Positions 43,316 through 53,354 of a DNA stretch of 64,000 nucleotides are shown here, in pieces. Location: NCBI GenBank assembly GCA_012845835.1, contig JABAKD010000108.1, positions 226,001 through 290,000 of the forward strand, written 5' to 3'. The notes beneath the pieces are model-generated. The model did not search any database. It saw only the letters and a program-made list of their open reading frames with translations, and was not told the origin of the DNA. Each line of letters starts with the position of its first letter. Position 1 is the first letter of the stretch. This DNA comes from Undaria pinnatifida. Lineage: Eukaryota > Sar > Phaeophyceae > Laminariales > Alariaceae. Position numbers and translations under genes: made by a program.

Positions 43316-45530
43316 GCCGACGAGCGTCCGAACCAGGCAGGTCGGAAGGGAGATCCAAATAAAGGAGGTTGCTTCCGAGCGGCGAGCCGTCCGGGGTCTC
43401 GGCGGCGGAGCAGGGACCGACGGCCAGGACCTTGCATGGGCCCGGCCAGTTAAGCGCGAGTTTGGCCTTGAGTACCTTGGCGTCGGTATTCGCCTTCACA
43501 CCCTGGCGGATGGTAGAGGCAGAATTGTATACCCATGCCCAACCACCCACAGTAAAGTTAGGTGCTGGACGCAGCGCGTTCGCGAGGGCGGAGTTTCTGC
43601 GGTTAACACGGGAAACGGTGAGGGCGTGGTGTGCGCGGACAATGTCGTTCGGGCGCTTTTGCCGGTCGGTGGCCAAATCGCAATAGGCCAGGTGGTCACG
43701 GGCCAGACTCTGGTGTCCCACGACACCTTTGCGGTCGAAAATCGTCGGGGGGAGCCGTGGGAGTCTGCCCATGTGGACCTTGTTGGGCGCCAAACCCGTC
43801 GCCGCGCTGACAGAGTTGTTGTAAGCGAATTCGACGTGGGGCAGATGCGAGTCCCAGTCGTCTTGTTGCTCGTTGACAACCATAGCCAGCATTTGTGCCA
43901 TAGTGTGATTTACCCGCTCAACGCCCCCGTTACAGTTGGGATGATATGAGCTTGTAGCAAGCTTGTGTACACGTAACAGCTGATATACAGCTTGTGAAAG
44001 CTTGGAGCAGAACTGCAGTCTGTTGTCCGAGAGTATGGTGCGCGGGCACCCCCACAAGGGGATGTATTGGTTTACCAGGATATTGGCTGCACCTTCCGCG
44101 GTGAACTCAGCGGCAGTGACGGGGAACATGTCGGCCCGACGACTGAAGCGATCGGTGAACAGCAGGATGTAGGTGTTGCCTCGTGGTGTTACCGGAAGGG
44201 GGCCGAAGTAGTCAACACTGACGGCGATACCTGGACCTTCCGGCAGAGGCATTGTGATGATGGGCCAGCGGACAGTCAACCGTGGGGTTTTCCGCGCTTG
44301 GCACTTCAAGCAGTGGCAAAGCCACCACCGGGTACACACACTCATGCCAATCCACCAATAAAAACGCTCCAGCATGCGCAACGTGCGCGTGGTGCCAAGG
44401 TGGCAGGAGGCCGTCGGGTGGCAAGCTTGCATGATCCAAGGGCGCATGAGCAGGGGAACGTGGATGCGAACTGGCTCGTCGTTTTGCAAGCAAGCAGCTC
44501 GTCCCACAGAGTTCGGTTTGTCAGAGCTTGTTGGCGGTAGTGTCGGGTTACGGACGAGTAGGACGATGTCGTCGTCGGTTGTATGTAGCCGACCCTTACC
44601 CGCCAGTTCCTGGATGCCTGAGGGGGAGGGACGCTTGGGCGAGGGGTAGCTTGTCAAGAAGTCGGGTGGCAGGGCTGACGGCCGGCCGATAGAGATGTAA
44701 CGTATCGTGGCGTGGCACGTCCGCTCTGCGTGTTGTTCGCGCTTCCAATCGGCACGTGAATACCGCGCGACGGAATCCGCGAACCGCGACTCAGCAGCGT
44801 CGCCGAGGGCATCCGACCTTGTAAGTGTAGCCGGCGTTTTACCAGGAGGAGGCGTAAGCCGTAGAAGCGGAGTTCCCATGGGCTCTGCGTGGTCGTGGTC
44901 GGACGGAAGTGGTACCGTGCGGGCCGGCGGGTCGGCAAGAGTAGGGGTCGCGGCGACTGGCGGAGCCGGCCGCGGCCGTCGGGCTCGCGGCGGAGTTGTA
45001 ACTCGTCTGGACGATGGCTGGGGGACCCCGCCGGGCCCGAAGCCATAGTCGACAGCAGGGGGTGCCTTACCAGCTGCTGTTGCTGAACGCCGGCGCGTCC
45101 GAGTGGAGATGCGGTCCGAAAAGGGCGTCATCGTCTGGGGCGCCGGAGATCCAGGCGAGATTGGGACGGACGCGGTCGGGCCCATGGGCTCGACGGGGTT
45201 TGTCCCTTGTACCGAGCTCCGGGAAGGAGTCGGTTGGGCCACTGATGTCGTGGTAGCCGGGGCTTCGGCGGAGTCCTCGTTGGTCACGGTGGGTACAGCA
45301 AAAACCGAAGCGAAATCGTAGTCGGCTGTACGCGAGCCCCCACCTCGGCCGGGCGAGCTATCGACGGTGGCGGTGGATGCAGAAACACGAGCGACGAATC
45401 TCCTGGAAGGAGTAGGAAGGTCTTCAAGCCTCATACGTGGCCCGTGTGTGCGAAAATTGCAAAAGGCGGTAAGAGAGAGAGGAAGCCCACCCAAAGCATT
45501 ATTTTTGGTGCGGGGCATTAGCCCACCCAA
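42921..45530 (-). CDS. Gypsy integrase (catalytic core intact)
   Basis: An 869-codon frame. Residues 50-270 are a low-complexity Pro/Ser/Arg linker between RNase H and integrase. The zinc finger is H371, H377, C407, C410 (CHPTASCHLG, CHCLKC). The core follows with all three acidic residues: D440 (VSVDYFGPLP), D502 (LSDNRLQF) and E538 (NGGVERVNH). Residues 640-760 hold the GPY-like strand (FTVGGWAWVYN, LNWPGPCKVLAVGP). The frame passes into unrelated translation after about 43280, where the true protein continues in another frame to the chromodomain. An in-frame TGA at 45570-45572 separates it from RNase H. The enzyme inserts element cDNA into the genome. Confidence 0.88.
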   Translation of the reverse strand: MGGLMPRTKNNALGGLPLSLTAFCNFRTHGPRMRLEDLPTPSRRFVARVSASTATVDSSPGRGGGSRTADYDFASVFAVPTVTNEDSAEAPATTTSVAQPTPSRSSVQGTNPVEPMGPTASVPISPGSPAPQTMTPFSDRISTRTRRRSATAAGKAPPAVDYGFGPGGVPQPSSRRVTTPPRARRPRPAPPVAATPTLADPPARTVPLPSDHDHAEPMGTPLLRLTPPPGKTPATLTRSDALGDAAESRFADSVARYSRADWKREQHAERTCHATIRYISIGRPSALPPDFLTSYPSPKRPSPSGIQELAGKGRLHTTDDDIVLLVRNPTLPPTSSDKPNSVGRAACLQNDEPVRIHVPLLMRPWIMQACHPTASCHLGTTRTLRMLERFYWWIGMSVCTRWWLCHCLKCQARKTPRLTVRWPIITMPLPEGPGIAVSVDYFGPLPVTPRGNTYILLFTDRFSRRADMFPVTAAEFTAEGAANILVNQYIPLWGCPRTILSDNRLQFCSKLSQAVYQLLRVHKLATSSYHPNCNGGVERVNHTMAQMLAMVVNEQQDDWDSHLPHVEFAYNNSVSAATGLAPNKVHMGRLPRLPPTIFDRKGVVGHQSLARDHLAYCDLATDRQKRPNDIVRAHHALTVSRVNRRNSALANALRPAPNFTVGGWAWVYNSASTIRQGVKANTDAKVLKAKLALNWPGPCKVLAVGPCSAAETPDGSPLGSNLLYLDLPSDLPGSDARRRVAIERLQTLCQPPRQRGHAQIPTGGADTVCAQQIFQEVPAVPRHSTRRFDSPPTAGGGADHWSSVGTGARWRHRGAIQDALGGTFRTVLGAGNGPSPLSLPHLALLARNPGPAPPTQPPLPPNADRGGTA

Positions 45531-45569
45531 GCCGACACTCGGTATCGGGGAAGAAGGAGTGTACAGCCC

Positions 45570-46278
45570 TCAAGCCCGTATGAGGTAAATACCACCATCC
45601 TCAACAGGGGTAAGGCTCGTCGAACCATTTCGGTCGTGTTCCGTGGCAGGCTCCGGCAAGCCAGACAGGAAGTCAGCGTTGCCGTTTGCGCTTCCTTTTC
45701 GGTATTCGAGGGTGTAATCGAATGCGGTGAGGAACTCGAGCCATCTCTGGACTCGGCCGTTGTGATTTCCCACTTTGCCTATGTTTTCCAGAGCCTTGTG
45801 GTCTGAGAATACTCGGAACTTGGTGCCCCAAAGGTAGCCGCGGAGGCGCTTGAGAGCCCAGACGATGCTGCCAGCCTCCAAATCGAGAGGAGTCCAGTGC
45901 CTTTCCGAGTCGAGCGTAGCTCGACTGATGTACGATGGGTTTTATGGAGCCGTCCGTCTGCTCCTGTTCGAGAGCGGCTCCGAACCCGTCGATGCAGGCA
46001 TCGCAGTACACGTGGAACGGGCGTGTGCCGTCGGCGACGGCGTCCCAATCAGGGTAAACGAGGACTGGCGGGGTCGTGAGCTCCGCCAAGATTTCTCTTA
46101 CCAACTTCTCCATAGCAGGCGTAAAGGCAAACTTTACCCCCTTCCGAAGGAGTGCGTTAATAGGACGAAGCCTCTTCGATAAATCGGGCAAAAAATTGCG
46201 GTAATAGTTGATACCGCCCATGAGTGCGCGCGCCTGCTTAACGTCAGTGGCCATCGGCATATTGGTCAATGCCGACAC
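45570..46278 (-). pseudogene. Gypsy RNase H domain (frameshifted)
   Basis: The first part (frame 46278-45673) reads MGGINYYRNFLPDLSKRLRP, which is the RT thumb/connection, and FHVYCDACIDGFGAALEQ with the first catalytic Asp. After a 1-base shift near 45890 the frame 45881-45570 continues MEAGSIVWALKRLRGYLWGT, RVFSDHKALENI and YRKGSANGNADFLSGLP. The catalytic set D...E...D(SDHKAL)...(NADxLS) is present across the two frames. Confidence 0.82.
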
Positions 46279-47510
46279 TTTTTTCCGAATTTGGGCGTAG
46301 GCCTGCTGGAGAAATGGAGTGGCCTAGAAAGTTCGCATCGGTAGCGCCCAAACGCGCCTTCGAGGGGGAAAGCTTGAGATTGTGCTTTCGAAGGCGTTCG
46401 AAGAGAGCGAATCGTCCGAACATGCGTTACCGGGTCGGAGTCGAACACGATAACATCGTCGAGGTAAGCTGCCACCTGTGTCAAGACCTTGATCACCTCA
46501 TTGATAACCTTGACGAACCACCCAGCCGAGGCGCTGCTGCCCTGGGGCATAACGAGCCACTCATAAAGGCCCGTGGGTGTGCAGAACGCTGTAAGGGGAA
46601 CTGTGTCCTTGTGTGCCGTTATCTGGTGGAACGAGGAAACCAAGTCGAACAGGGAACACCCGACCTGAGCCCAAGGAGTCCAGGACCTGGTCCCAGCGCG
46701 GAATCGGCAGTTGGCTGAGTTGCTAATTTGGTTGAGCTTCTTGTAGTTCACCGTGATCCTCACACCGCCAGATTTTTGCGGGATGACCACCAGCGGGTTC
46801 GAGTACGGCGAGGTCGAGTGCTGAATCAGCCCAGCCGCGAGGTACTGGTTAAGGGTCGCGTCCACTTTTCTGGCCAGTATAGGCTTTATGCGATGGGGTC
46901 GTGAAGTGACCGGAGCGCTGCCCTCCGGAACCGAGATTTCAAAGGGCATTAGGGAGCATGACCCAAAATCCGTCTTCGAGGTGGAGAACACGTCAGAAAA
47001 GTCGCAGAGCACATCCCCCAGTTGCTCAATGGTCGGGGGGTCCCAACCAGGGTCGTGTAAGTCGAACGCAATCTCCCGCAGGTGCGGTGGGAGTCGGGCC
47101 CAGACGCGTAGAAATGCAGAACGTTGGACCGGGTTCAAACGTTTCATAAGCGTCGGCGAGGGCGACGGTACGGCGAAAACTATCCCCTCCGCGTCCGTCG
47201 GGCTCGCGACCGCAGAGACCTGGCTGTCCGAAGTCTGGCCAGGGTGGGGACCCGCAGCCTTGATAGTGTGTTGCAAGGCACCCAGCGGGATGCGCAAAAG
47301 TGGAGCGTCGGCGACCCCGATAAGGTCGCGTGGCTCGAGGTCCGCGACACCTATGACGGGAAGCACCTGTTGTCCTGAAGCAACAAAGTGTTTCTGTTCC
47401 GAAAGAATATCCGGCTGCGGCAGTATGTCGACAAGATAGTGTCCTGTGAGCGCAGGAGAGCCGTTACTGCGCACCAAGTTGACCGCGAGCAGTTGGGGCT
47501 CGTCCGACAA
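46266..47510 (-). CDS. Gypsy reverse transcriptase
   Basis: A 414-codon frame. Motifs in order: PHRIKPILARKVDATLNQYL, GLIQHSTSPYSNPLVVIPQK, GGVRITVNYKKLNQIS, LFDLVSSFHQI, TAFCTPTGLYEWLVMPQG and the catalytic YLDDVIVF. About 23 residues between NQIS and LFDL (near 46640-46730) are out of frame and then restored, so two compensating indels are likely. The first catalytic Asp (FDL) and both Asp of YLDD are intact. The last 40 residues are read in a wrong frame; the true continuation is at 46278. The domain copies element RNA into cDNA. Confidence 0.88.
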   Translation of the reverse strand: MSDEPQLLAVNLVRSNGSPALTGHYLVDILPQPDILSEQKHFVASGQQVLPVIGVADLEPRDLIGVADAPLLRIPLGALQHTIKAAGPHPGQTSDSQVSAVASPTDAEGIVFAVPSPSPTLMKRLNPVQRSAFLRVWARLPPHLREIAFDLHDPGWDPPTIEQLGDVLCDFSDVFSTSKTDFGSCSLMPFEISVPEGSAPVTSRPHRIKPILARKVDATLNQYLAAGLIQHSTSPYSNPLVVIPQKSGGVRITVNYKKLNQISNSANCRFRAGTRSWTPWAQVGCSLFDLVSSFHQITAHKDTVPLTAFCTPTGLYEWLVMPQGSSASAGWFVKVINEVIKVLTQVAAYLDDVIVFDSDPVTHVRTIRSLRTPSKAQSQAFPLEGAFGRYRCELSRPLHFSSRPTPKFGKKCRH

Positions 47511-47584
47511 ACTGACGCCTGTAGAGCCATCATAGCGAAGGTGGAAAGCACCGTTCGATGCTGCGGGGTCGACGGCATACGCCG

Positions 47585-48300
47585 CTACGCCTGCTGTGGC
47601 GTGGTGGGCAACGTCAGCTCGCCCAAAACCCGATTATCGAGAGGACGAGGGGGCAGGGCGCGGTACGAACTGGTGTTGAAGCGCATCCACCTGTCGCGGC
47701 CCAGCAAGACAGCGTGCTGCATGACCGAAGGAGGGACCACGCATGCCCACACCGCGAGAGAGCATGTTGGTTCTTTTTCGAGGAAGAATTGAACGCTCAG
47801 ACGGATGTGGGTCGCGGTCCGTAAAGGGGCGGATTCGCCAAAACCACCCCAGGAGCGAGGGCTGCTGGGCCGCTCGCACGCCGACGAGGCGGCGCCTACC
47901 GATAGCATACGATCCAACACGTCACGACGGATGAAGGTTTGGGGGGAGCCAGTGTCAAGCAGCGCTGTACATATGTAGGGCGCAATAGCGTCCCCTCCGC
48001 TATGTATTGCAATATCGGTAGTGAAAGAATCGTCGTCCAGCGTCACGGTACCCCCGACGAGGCAGGGGCCATGTTCTGGCAGTGCGCGGTCTGAGGCGCC
48101 GCGAGAAGCTACCGCCAAAACCTCCGGGCTTTGATCGGCGGGTGTACCCGAAAAATAGGCCGAAGGAGGGCCTTGGGCAGCGCCGACCGCGGTCCCCGAG
48201 CGCGACTGCTGAGCGGACGAAATTTCATGGGTTCCAGCATTCCCGGTGGGCCTGCGGAATCGACGAGGGAAGGCCGGGTGTGGCGATCCGTCCTCGCTGT
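47585..48300 (-). CDS. Gypsy aspartic protease with NADAR C-terminus at its start
   Basis: In the frame 48409-47585 residues 14-35 (QDPHKWRGKHLLGEALSAVR) are the C-terminal end of the NADAR domain. After a linker, residues 149-160 read TALLDTGSPQTF, the DTG active site of a retropepsin. Later AVLLGRDRWMRF matches the second conserved strand (LLGRD). The protease normally cleaves the polyprotein as a dimer. The NADAR end and protease share one uninterrupted frame, which shows they were encoded as one polyprotein. Confidence 0.85.
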
Positions 48301-49182
48301 CGCGAATTGCTTCGCGAACGGCAGAGAGTGCCTCACCGAGCAAATGTTTTCCTCTCCACTTGTGTGGATCTTGGCGTGGGGGTCGTCCGCCCGGAGACCT
48401 ATACCCCACACTGTGTCTAGAGGACTGGCCTCTGCCAGAAATTTGTTGCCAGTGCTCAAAAGGTGATTTTTCATGGTTGGGTTATGCGTAAATTTGGCAT
48501 AGTTGCCAGATAACACGGCATTTTGCTTCTCCCTGTCCCAAACGGCGGCGTCAAAATTGCGCACGCCTCGACCAACGCGTTTGCGCGTGCTGGGGTCAGA
48601 CGATGACATGATGAGCTCCACTGCGCGATGGTCTTTAAAAAGCCGAGCCTTCTCAGCCATCATAAACTGCTCCGCGCAAGAATATGATACGTCGTCGACG
48701 ACAAACGACGAAGGAGACCACTGCGAGAAAAAGGAGGGCGGTTGCCAGAACAACACTACTCTGTCTGTAGAGTATTCGAGGGAAGGGTCAAAAGTCGACG
48801 GTGCCAACCCGTCGGAGGCCGTGTTAGGCATATGAGCTTGAAATGTCCCCGTCTGGGGACACCAGTCTCTGGCACTTTGGGCCTGCAGCGTCCCCGTCTG
48901 GGAACGCCCGGCCTCGGGAGCACGGCGCGAGCCCGAACCCACGGGTGGTCGCGTCGTGGCCTTGTCGCTCTTTGGCGTAAAATCGCAAGGAACTGCTCTC
49001 ACTGCACCCGAAGGGACAGGGGGCTCGGAGCTGTTACTGCTTGACGAGAGGCGCGATTCTTCCGTATCTTCACGGGAATAGCGTCCAGCTGATCGGGCTG
49101 GAGGCCGTGGCGTCACCACTGGCCCGTTGCGCAGTGTCGGATCTATATTCTGTGCCACTGGGGCAGACGTAGCCTGATGCAC
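48109..49182 (-). CDS. NADAR (YbiA-like) domain in the gypsy polyprotein
   Basis: In the frame starting at 49182, residues 141-271 read VVLFWQPPSFFSQWSPSSFV, VDDVSYSCAEQFMMAEKARL, KRVGRGVRNFDAAVWDREKQ, NYAKFTHNPTMKNHLLSTGN and EASPLDTVWGIGLRADDP. This matches the NADAR/DUF1768 family motif by motif: F-W-x-S-Q-W, Y-x-C-A-E-Q-x-M-M-A-x-K, W-G-I-G-L. After a 1-base slip in a C5 run near 48378 the domain ends in the protease frame with WRGKHLLGEALSAVRE; the usual Asn of G-K-N-x-L-G reads His. Known family members hydrolyse N-glycosidic bonds (YbiA in riboflavin-intermediate removal; DarG1-type NADAR removes ADP-ribose from guanine). The residue 1-140 head is Ser/Pro/Arg-rich with two QTGT-Q-A repeats. 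Its role in a retroelement is unknown. Confidence 0.85.
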   Translation of the reverse strand: MHQATSAPVAQNIDPTLRNGPVVTPRPPARSAGRYSREDTEESRLSSSSNSSEPPVPSGAVRAVPCDFTPKSDKATTRPPVGSGSRRAPEAGRSQTGTLQAQSARDWCPQTGTFQAHMPNTASDGLAPSTFDPSLEYSTDRVVLFWQPPSFFSQWSPSSFVVDDVSYSCAEQFMMAEKARLFKDHRAVELIMSSSDPSTRKRVGRGVRNFDAAVWDREKQNAVLSGNYAKFTHNPTMKNHLLSTGNKFLAEASPLDTVWGIGLRADDPHAKIHTSGEENICSVRHSLPFAKQFATARTDRHTRPSLVDSAGPPGMLEPMKFRPLSSRARGPRSALPKALLRPIFRVHPPIKARRFWR

Positions 49183-49189
49183 GTGGGTT

Positions 49190-49970
49190 AGCGTGCTTAA
49201 AGACGGAGCAGGGCCCGTAGACCCTGTGGGCGTCTTCGAGAGCGGGGCTCGGGCAAGTGGAAATAAATTCTTCGCCCGAGGGGGCTCCTTCCCGTTAGCC
49301 CTCTTGGAGGAGAGAGACGAGGTAGCTAAGCTTGTCGGCTCCTCCTTGATGGGAAAAGGATAGAGCGCCCGCTACTATCGCGAGGAGACACCGGATCAAA
49401 TCTTGGAAAATATCTCGGTGCATATGGGTTGGCTTTCCCACACCTCAAACCAACCGCCGCTTTACGGTCAGGAAGAGGTGGAGACGAACCCGCTCGCGTA
49501 TGGGGGCGACGCGTCGTCGCCGCAGTCTTCTTGCTGCGCGACGCGTGCCTGGGGGGAGCGTGCAAGGTACAGGCTCCTTAGTCATGGTTGAGAGGGGCAG
49601 CGTTAGGGGCGCGTGCCTCCGTTGTCGAGCTAGAGCCACGGCAGGGGTTAACGGCGTTGGAAGTGCTGGTCCCCATTGCCGAACTCGGACCATGATCGAG
49701 GGGGGCATCACTGTGGGCGCGCACCCCCTTCGTTGAAAATGTAACCTGGCTGGGGGGGGGCATGCTGGGAGCACTGGTCCCCACCGCGGGCACTGCGCCG
49801 TGAAAGTCATCAGGCGACGTAGGAGCCCGTGGGCTCTTGACAGAAATAATTTGTGCCGCGCCACGTGTAAGGCGAACGACAGGCACTCGAGCATCTTGTG
49901 AAAGCAAAGGAAGTGTCCCCGACAGTGCCGTCGGCGTACGGATCGGGTGTGCCGTACCGCCGTCGCCCTG
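49190..49970 (-). pseudogene. Gag-NADAR linker region of the gypsy element
   Basis: The gag frame remains open after its stop at 49971 except for stops near 49578 and 49326. It is Pro/Ser/Ala-rich (SVKSPRAPTSPDDFHGAVPA) and has no recognisable domain. Whether the stops are damage or natural ends of gag cannot be told from one copy. Confidence 0.4.
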
Positions 49971-51485
49971 TCAGTTGCCAGTGCGAAAGGTACCTGGTTG
50001 TCGCGCGTTGGGGTTTCCGCTCGGATTGTGGGTTGCCCCGAAACGCTTCCCCGGAGCAGACACGGAAGCCGAGGAAGCTGGCGAGGGCGGGACAGCACCT
50101 TGTTGGCCAGGCGTGTATGTGCTGTTGTTACCGCTGTGGCTGTTTGTCTGTCCCTGGTCCCGTGAATACCCTCGTGATTGGTTTGAACGATTTCGGCGAT
50201 TTTTGTTGTACATTTGCGAGCGAGAAGACCGTCCGTCGCGGCGGTAGCTAACCATACGTGCTTGCCACCGTCGGAAAACGTCATGATCGCCAAGTTGGCC
50301 AAGTTCAGGGTTTAGACAGCCGCTGGCGTTGATAAAGGGATGCCTACAGTTGCGTAAGGAGTGAGTGTCTTCGTGACAGTTGAGGCAATGACCCCTGTTT
50401 TCTCGGAGAACCGCGGCGCGGGCAGAGGGCGTGAGGAGGCCGCTCCAGAGGGGAGGGTCGTCGGTCTTGAACGAGGCACTAACATCGAAAACTTCTGCAT
50501 AGTGTTGTTCTTTTAGAGGCCAGCAGTTGGACATTTTGTCGAGCCAGGGGTCGGTGGAATCAACAATCGGCATGACAATCGGATTATGGCTCGAACCCGT
50601 CTGCCAAGAAGGCGACTGGGACAGCACTCGGCCCTGGCCGCGCTCATGAACGGCGGGCCGGGGCCCCGACGGGGCGGATGACCGCGATCCCGTCGAAGAA
50701 ACAGGTAGAGAAAAATGTTTTTCGCCGTTGACGGCAGGTGTCTTATTGTGCGCCAAGTCACTAAACGCTTTCCACATGGCATCTAATAAGGCGTATGGCC
50801 GTGGGTCCGTAGCCTTCGAGCCAGGGTATAACGTAGGCATGAGCGTCGGAAACTACTCGTTGACCGCCATCCTAACCACCTCCAGCACGACATTCGTCCC
50901 CGGGGAAAAAACACGCTCACTCCCCGTGACTGCCGATACTAGCACACGGAACTCCCGACTGAAATCAGAAAAAGGCGTGCCGTTACACACTTCAAAAGTG
51001 TGCAACTTATTGTAGCCTTCGCCCGTGTCGACCCGGTCAAAGTGCGTCACGAGCAGGCGTAGCAGGAGGGTGAAAGCCTCGGGCCCAGATGCTCCTCCGT
51101 CCAACGCTCTTGACACCTGTCCAAAGAAATCGTCGATCAAGGTGGTCATGCGAGCGGTCGTGGGCCTGTCAGGTGTTATGGCACGGTTGAATGCCAGGCG
51201 GAGGGGGTGGATCCAACCGGGAACCCACGTGGGGGCACGTACACCCTCTTGGCAACGGTCGTCACAGCGCATGAGTATGTCAGTCATGGCAGCCCGAACC
51301 GAACGCGTGAGTTGCTGTGTGCCGTCAGACTTGTTCAAAGAGGCGGGGAACGGTAGCACAGAAATGCATGATACGTCCTTGTGGGAGAGCTTAACATAGG
51401 CGCGCCAAACCGAGTCATCGAGCGTGGATTTAGCTAGAGCCGCGGCGGTAGAAAGTTCGGCGGTACGCTCGCGGGCCAAATCCAA
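49971..51485 (-). pseudogene. Gypsy Gag capsid and nucleocapsid (one in-frame amber stop)
   Basis: Two co-linear same-frame parts: 51485-50853 (helical, SVWRAYVKLSHKDVSCISVL, FEVCNGTPFSDFSREFRVLV) and 50840-49971 (MPTLYPGSKATDPRPYALLD, then the CCHC knuckle CLNCHEDTHSLRNC and an Arg/Ser/Asn-rich tail YNKNRRNRSNQSRGYSRDQG). Only a TAG codon near 50850 interrupts, flanked by RMAVNE and FPTLMPTL, so it is most simply a Gln-to-stop mutation. The product would form the particle and bind RNA. The second part ends at a stop at 49971. Confidence 0.8.
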
Positions 51486-52918
51486 AGAAACAGGTTGGTG
51501 TGGTCACCCGACACGGTTAGTTTGCTCAGCCGGTCGGCGGAAGAGGCAATATCCACCAGGGAAGGAGTTACTTGCCTCCTGCCAGCTACCACGGTCAACC
51601 TCGCCGTGGTCCGTGTTCGAGCTCGAAGACGAGCAGGAGGACGTTGACCAGTCGTCCCACGCTGAGGGCCCTCGTGTGCTCTTTCGCCGTCCTCCGGTCC
51701 CTCCTCCCGAGCTGCGACCGCCGCCCCGGTTGGTTCGGGCCTAGTTGCTCCCTTGGCGGCGCTGTGGGCCACCACCAGTACCCGACGCTCCTCCCGCGCT
51801 TCCACCACCGTTGCCACCACCGCGGCGGTTGTGGTGGCCACCACTCCCACCATTTTCCCCGTTTCCCCCACTCTGGCCGCCACCACCCCCGGAGTTGCCA
51901 TCTCCACGGTTGCGGTCCCCCCGATCACCGCTGCCACCGCGCCGCTGTTTGGTGGAGCGCCTTTCTTCCAGCGCTTCCTTTGGAGTCGGCCACAGGACTG
52001 GGTCAGGGGCGTCGTCGTGGGCCAATCTTAAGGCATTGACCAAAGCGAGGGTAGGTGCTCGCCTCATCTGCCCTAAGGCGGACGAGTTGTCCCGGCGAGC
52101 CCAGACTGCTCCGACCGAAAGGTCGTCCGCATTGAACGACGACCGTCGCTCTGAAGTTAGAAGGGCCGTGGCCGCTGCTATCACCGCCTCCGCCAGATAC
52201 GCCGAGAACTCGACCCTCGGCGTGGTAGCCATGTACTGGACGCTGCCAGACATGAAAACGTCGTCCCCGGGTCGTGTATCTTGGGAAGCGACACTCAGCG
52301 GGCGCGCCGAGGAAGGGGCAGCTCTCGCCGGAGTCGATGTAGCTGAGAGGGCAACGGCTTGGCGTGCTCTCTCTACCGCGCGGGACGCCTCGCGAGCAGT
52401 GGCCCTCGCCTGATCGATGGCGTGATCCTCACGGCGTCGACGTTCGTCATCGAGCCGTTTGCGTTCCTCTCGTCGAAGCAGGGTCGCGTTGGCGTCGTCG
52501 AGAGCTCTTTGGGCCCGAGAAATTCAGACTCTGAGTCTGAGGGGCCGGCATGGGAGCGCTGGTCTCCGTAGCTCTGGGGAAGGCACTCTGTCGAGCGCGC
52601 AGAGGTCAGATGTCGACGGTGGTGCTCTGAGGACAGCTGGAGATGCTCCCTCGAGGCTGGGGATATTTGTCGTCGTTATGTCTCCGCGCCCGGTAGGAGT
52701 TTTTCCGCGTCGTCGACCGGCGAGTCGGGGTGGTCGGTCGGTGTGCCGTGTTGTTGACTCGTGTTGGAGTCACTATCGTCGTCAAGGTTTTTGGCGCGTC
52801 CTCCTCGTCTCGATTCGCGGAACCTCGAGCGTTCCCGTCCTTCTCCCTGGGCCTCCTGGATGGGGCGCGTGGAGGACCGCAGCCTGCCCGAGTAGCCCCC
52901 ATCGTCACTGGTGGACAT
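51434..52918 (-). pseudogene. Gypsy Gag N-terminal region (frameshifted, low complexity)
   Basis: The start candidate is ATG at 52918 (MSTSDDGGYSGRLRSSTRP), an acidic/Arg-rich head. Frame 52253-51741 has a helical part (VEFSAYLAEAVIAAATALLT, NALRLAHDDAPDPVLWPTPK) then a Gly/Asn/Arg-rich tract (GGSGDRGDRNRGDGNSGGGG). Frame 51937-51434 carries the junction to capsid (SADRLSKLTVSGDHTNLF). At least two shifts are needed to join these to the capsid frame. Confidence 0.55.
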
Positions 52919-53033
52919 GGTGCCTAGGTGTAGTGAAGGGGGGGGGGGGGGAAGGGATAGGAACGACGCGTGAAGAAGCTATGGAGACAGATAAATTCTT
53001 GTGGTGTTCCTGCTCCAAGTAGCGGTATATCTG

Positions 53034-53115
53034 TGTTTCAGCAAACAGCAACAATATGGGCCTCGGCTCCGTCCAGTGTTTCAGCAAACAGCAACAATAT
53101 GGGCCTCGACTCCAT
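53034..53115. repeat. 41-bp tandem duplication in the gypsy leader
   Basis: TTTCAGCAAACAGCAACAAT followed by ATGGGCCTCGRCTCC occurs twice. Confidence 0.9.
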
Positions 53116-53354
53116 CCAGCATCAATGATGGTAGCAGCCACGCCAACTAGCCGTATAAGAGGAGTACAGCAGTAACAAGGTACCAACCATCAAAACCGCA
53201 ACATAAGAGCAGCGCCCAGTCGGACCGTTGGGTGTATGGGTAATGCCCGCACGAACCGCAGTACAAGGAGCCAAAACTGGGCAGCACTGACCCTAACCGC
53301 AGTGCAGGGGGTGCAACACAGTAAAGGTACGTCTGCAGCCATCGCATTTAAACA

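Noticed and set aside
43182-43949. 255-codon plus frame opposite the integrase
   Set aside because: Antisense shadow of the integrase 3' part; no independent signal.
49445-50302. 285-codon minus frame overlapping gag
   Set aside because: It is a shadow of the gag nucleocapsid frame, which carries the CCHC knuckle; the shadow is Arg/Pro-rich without motifs.
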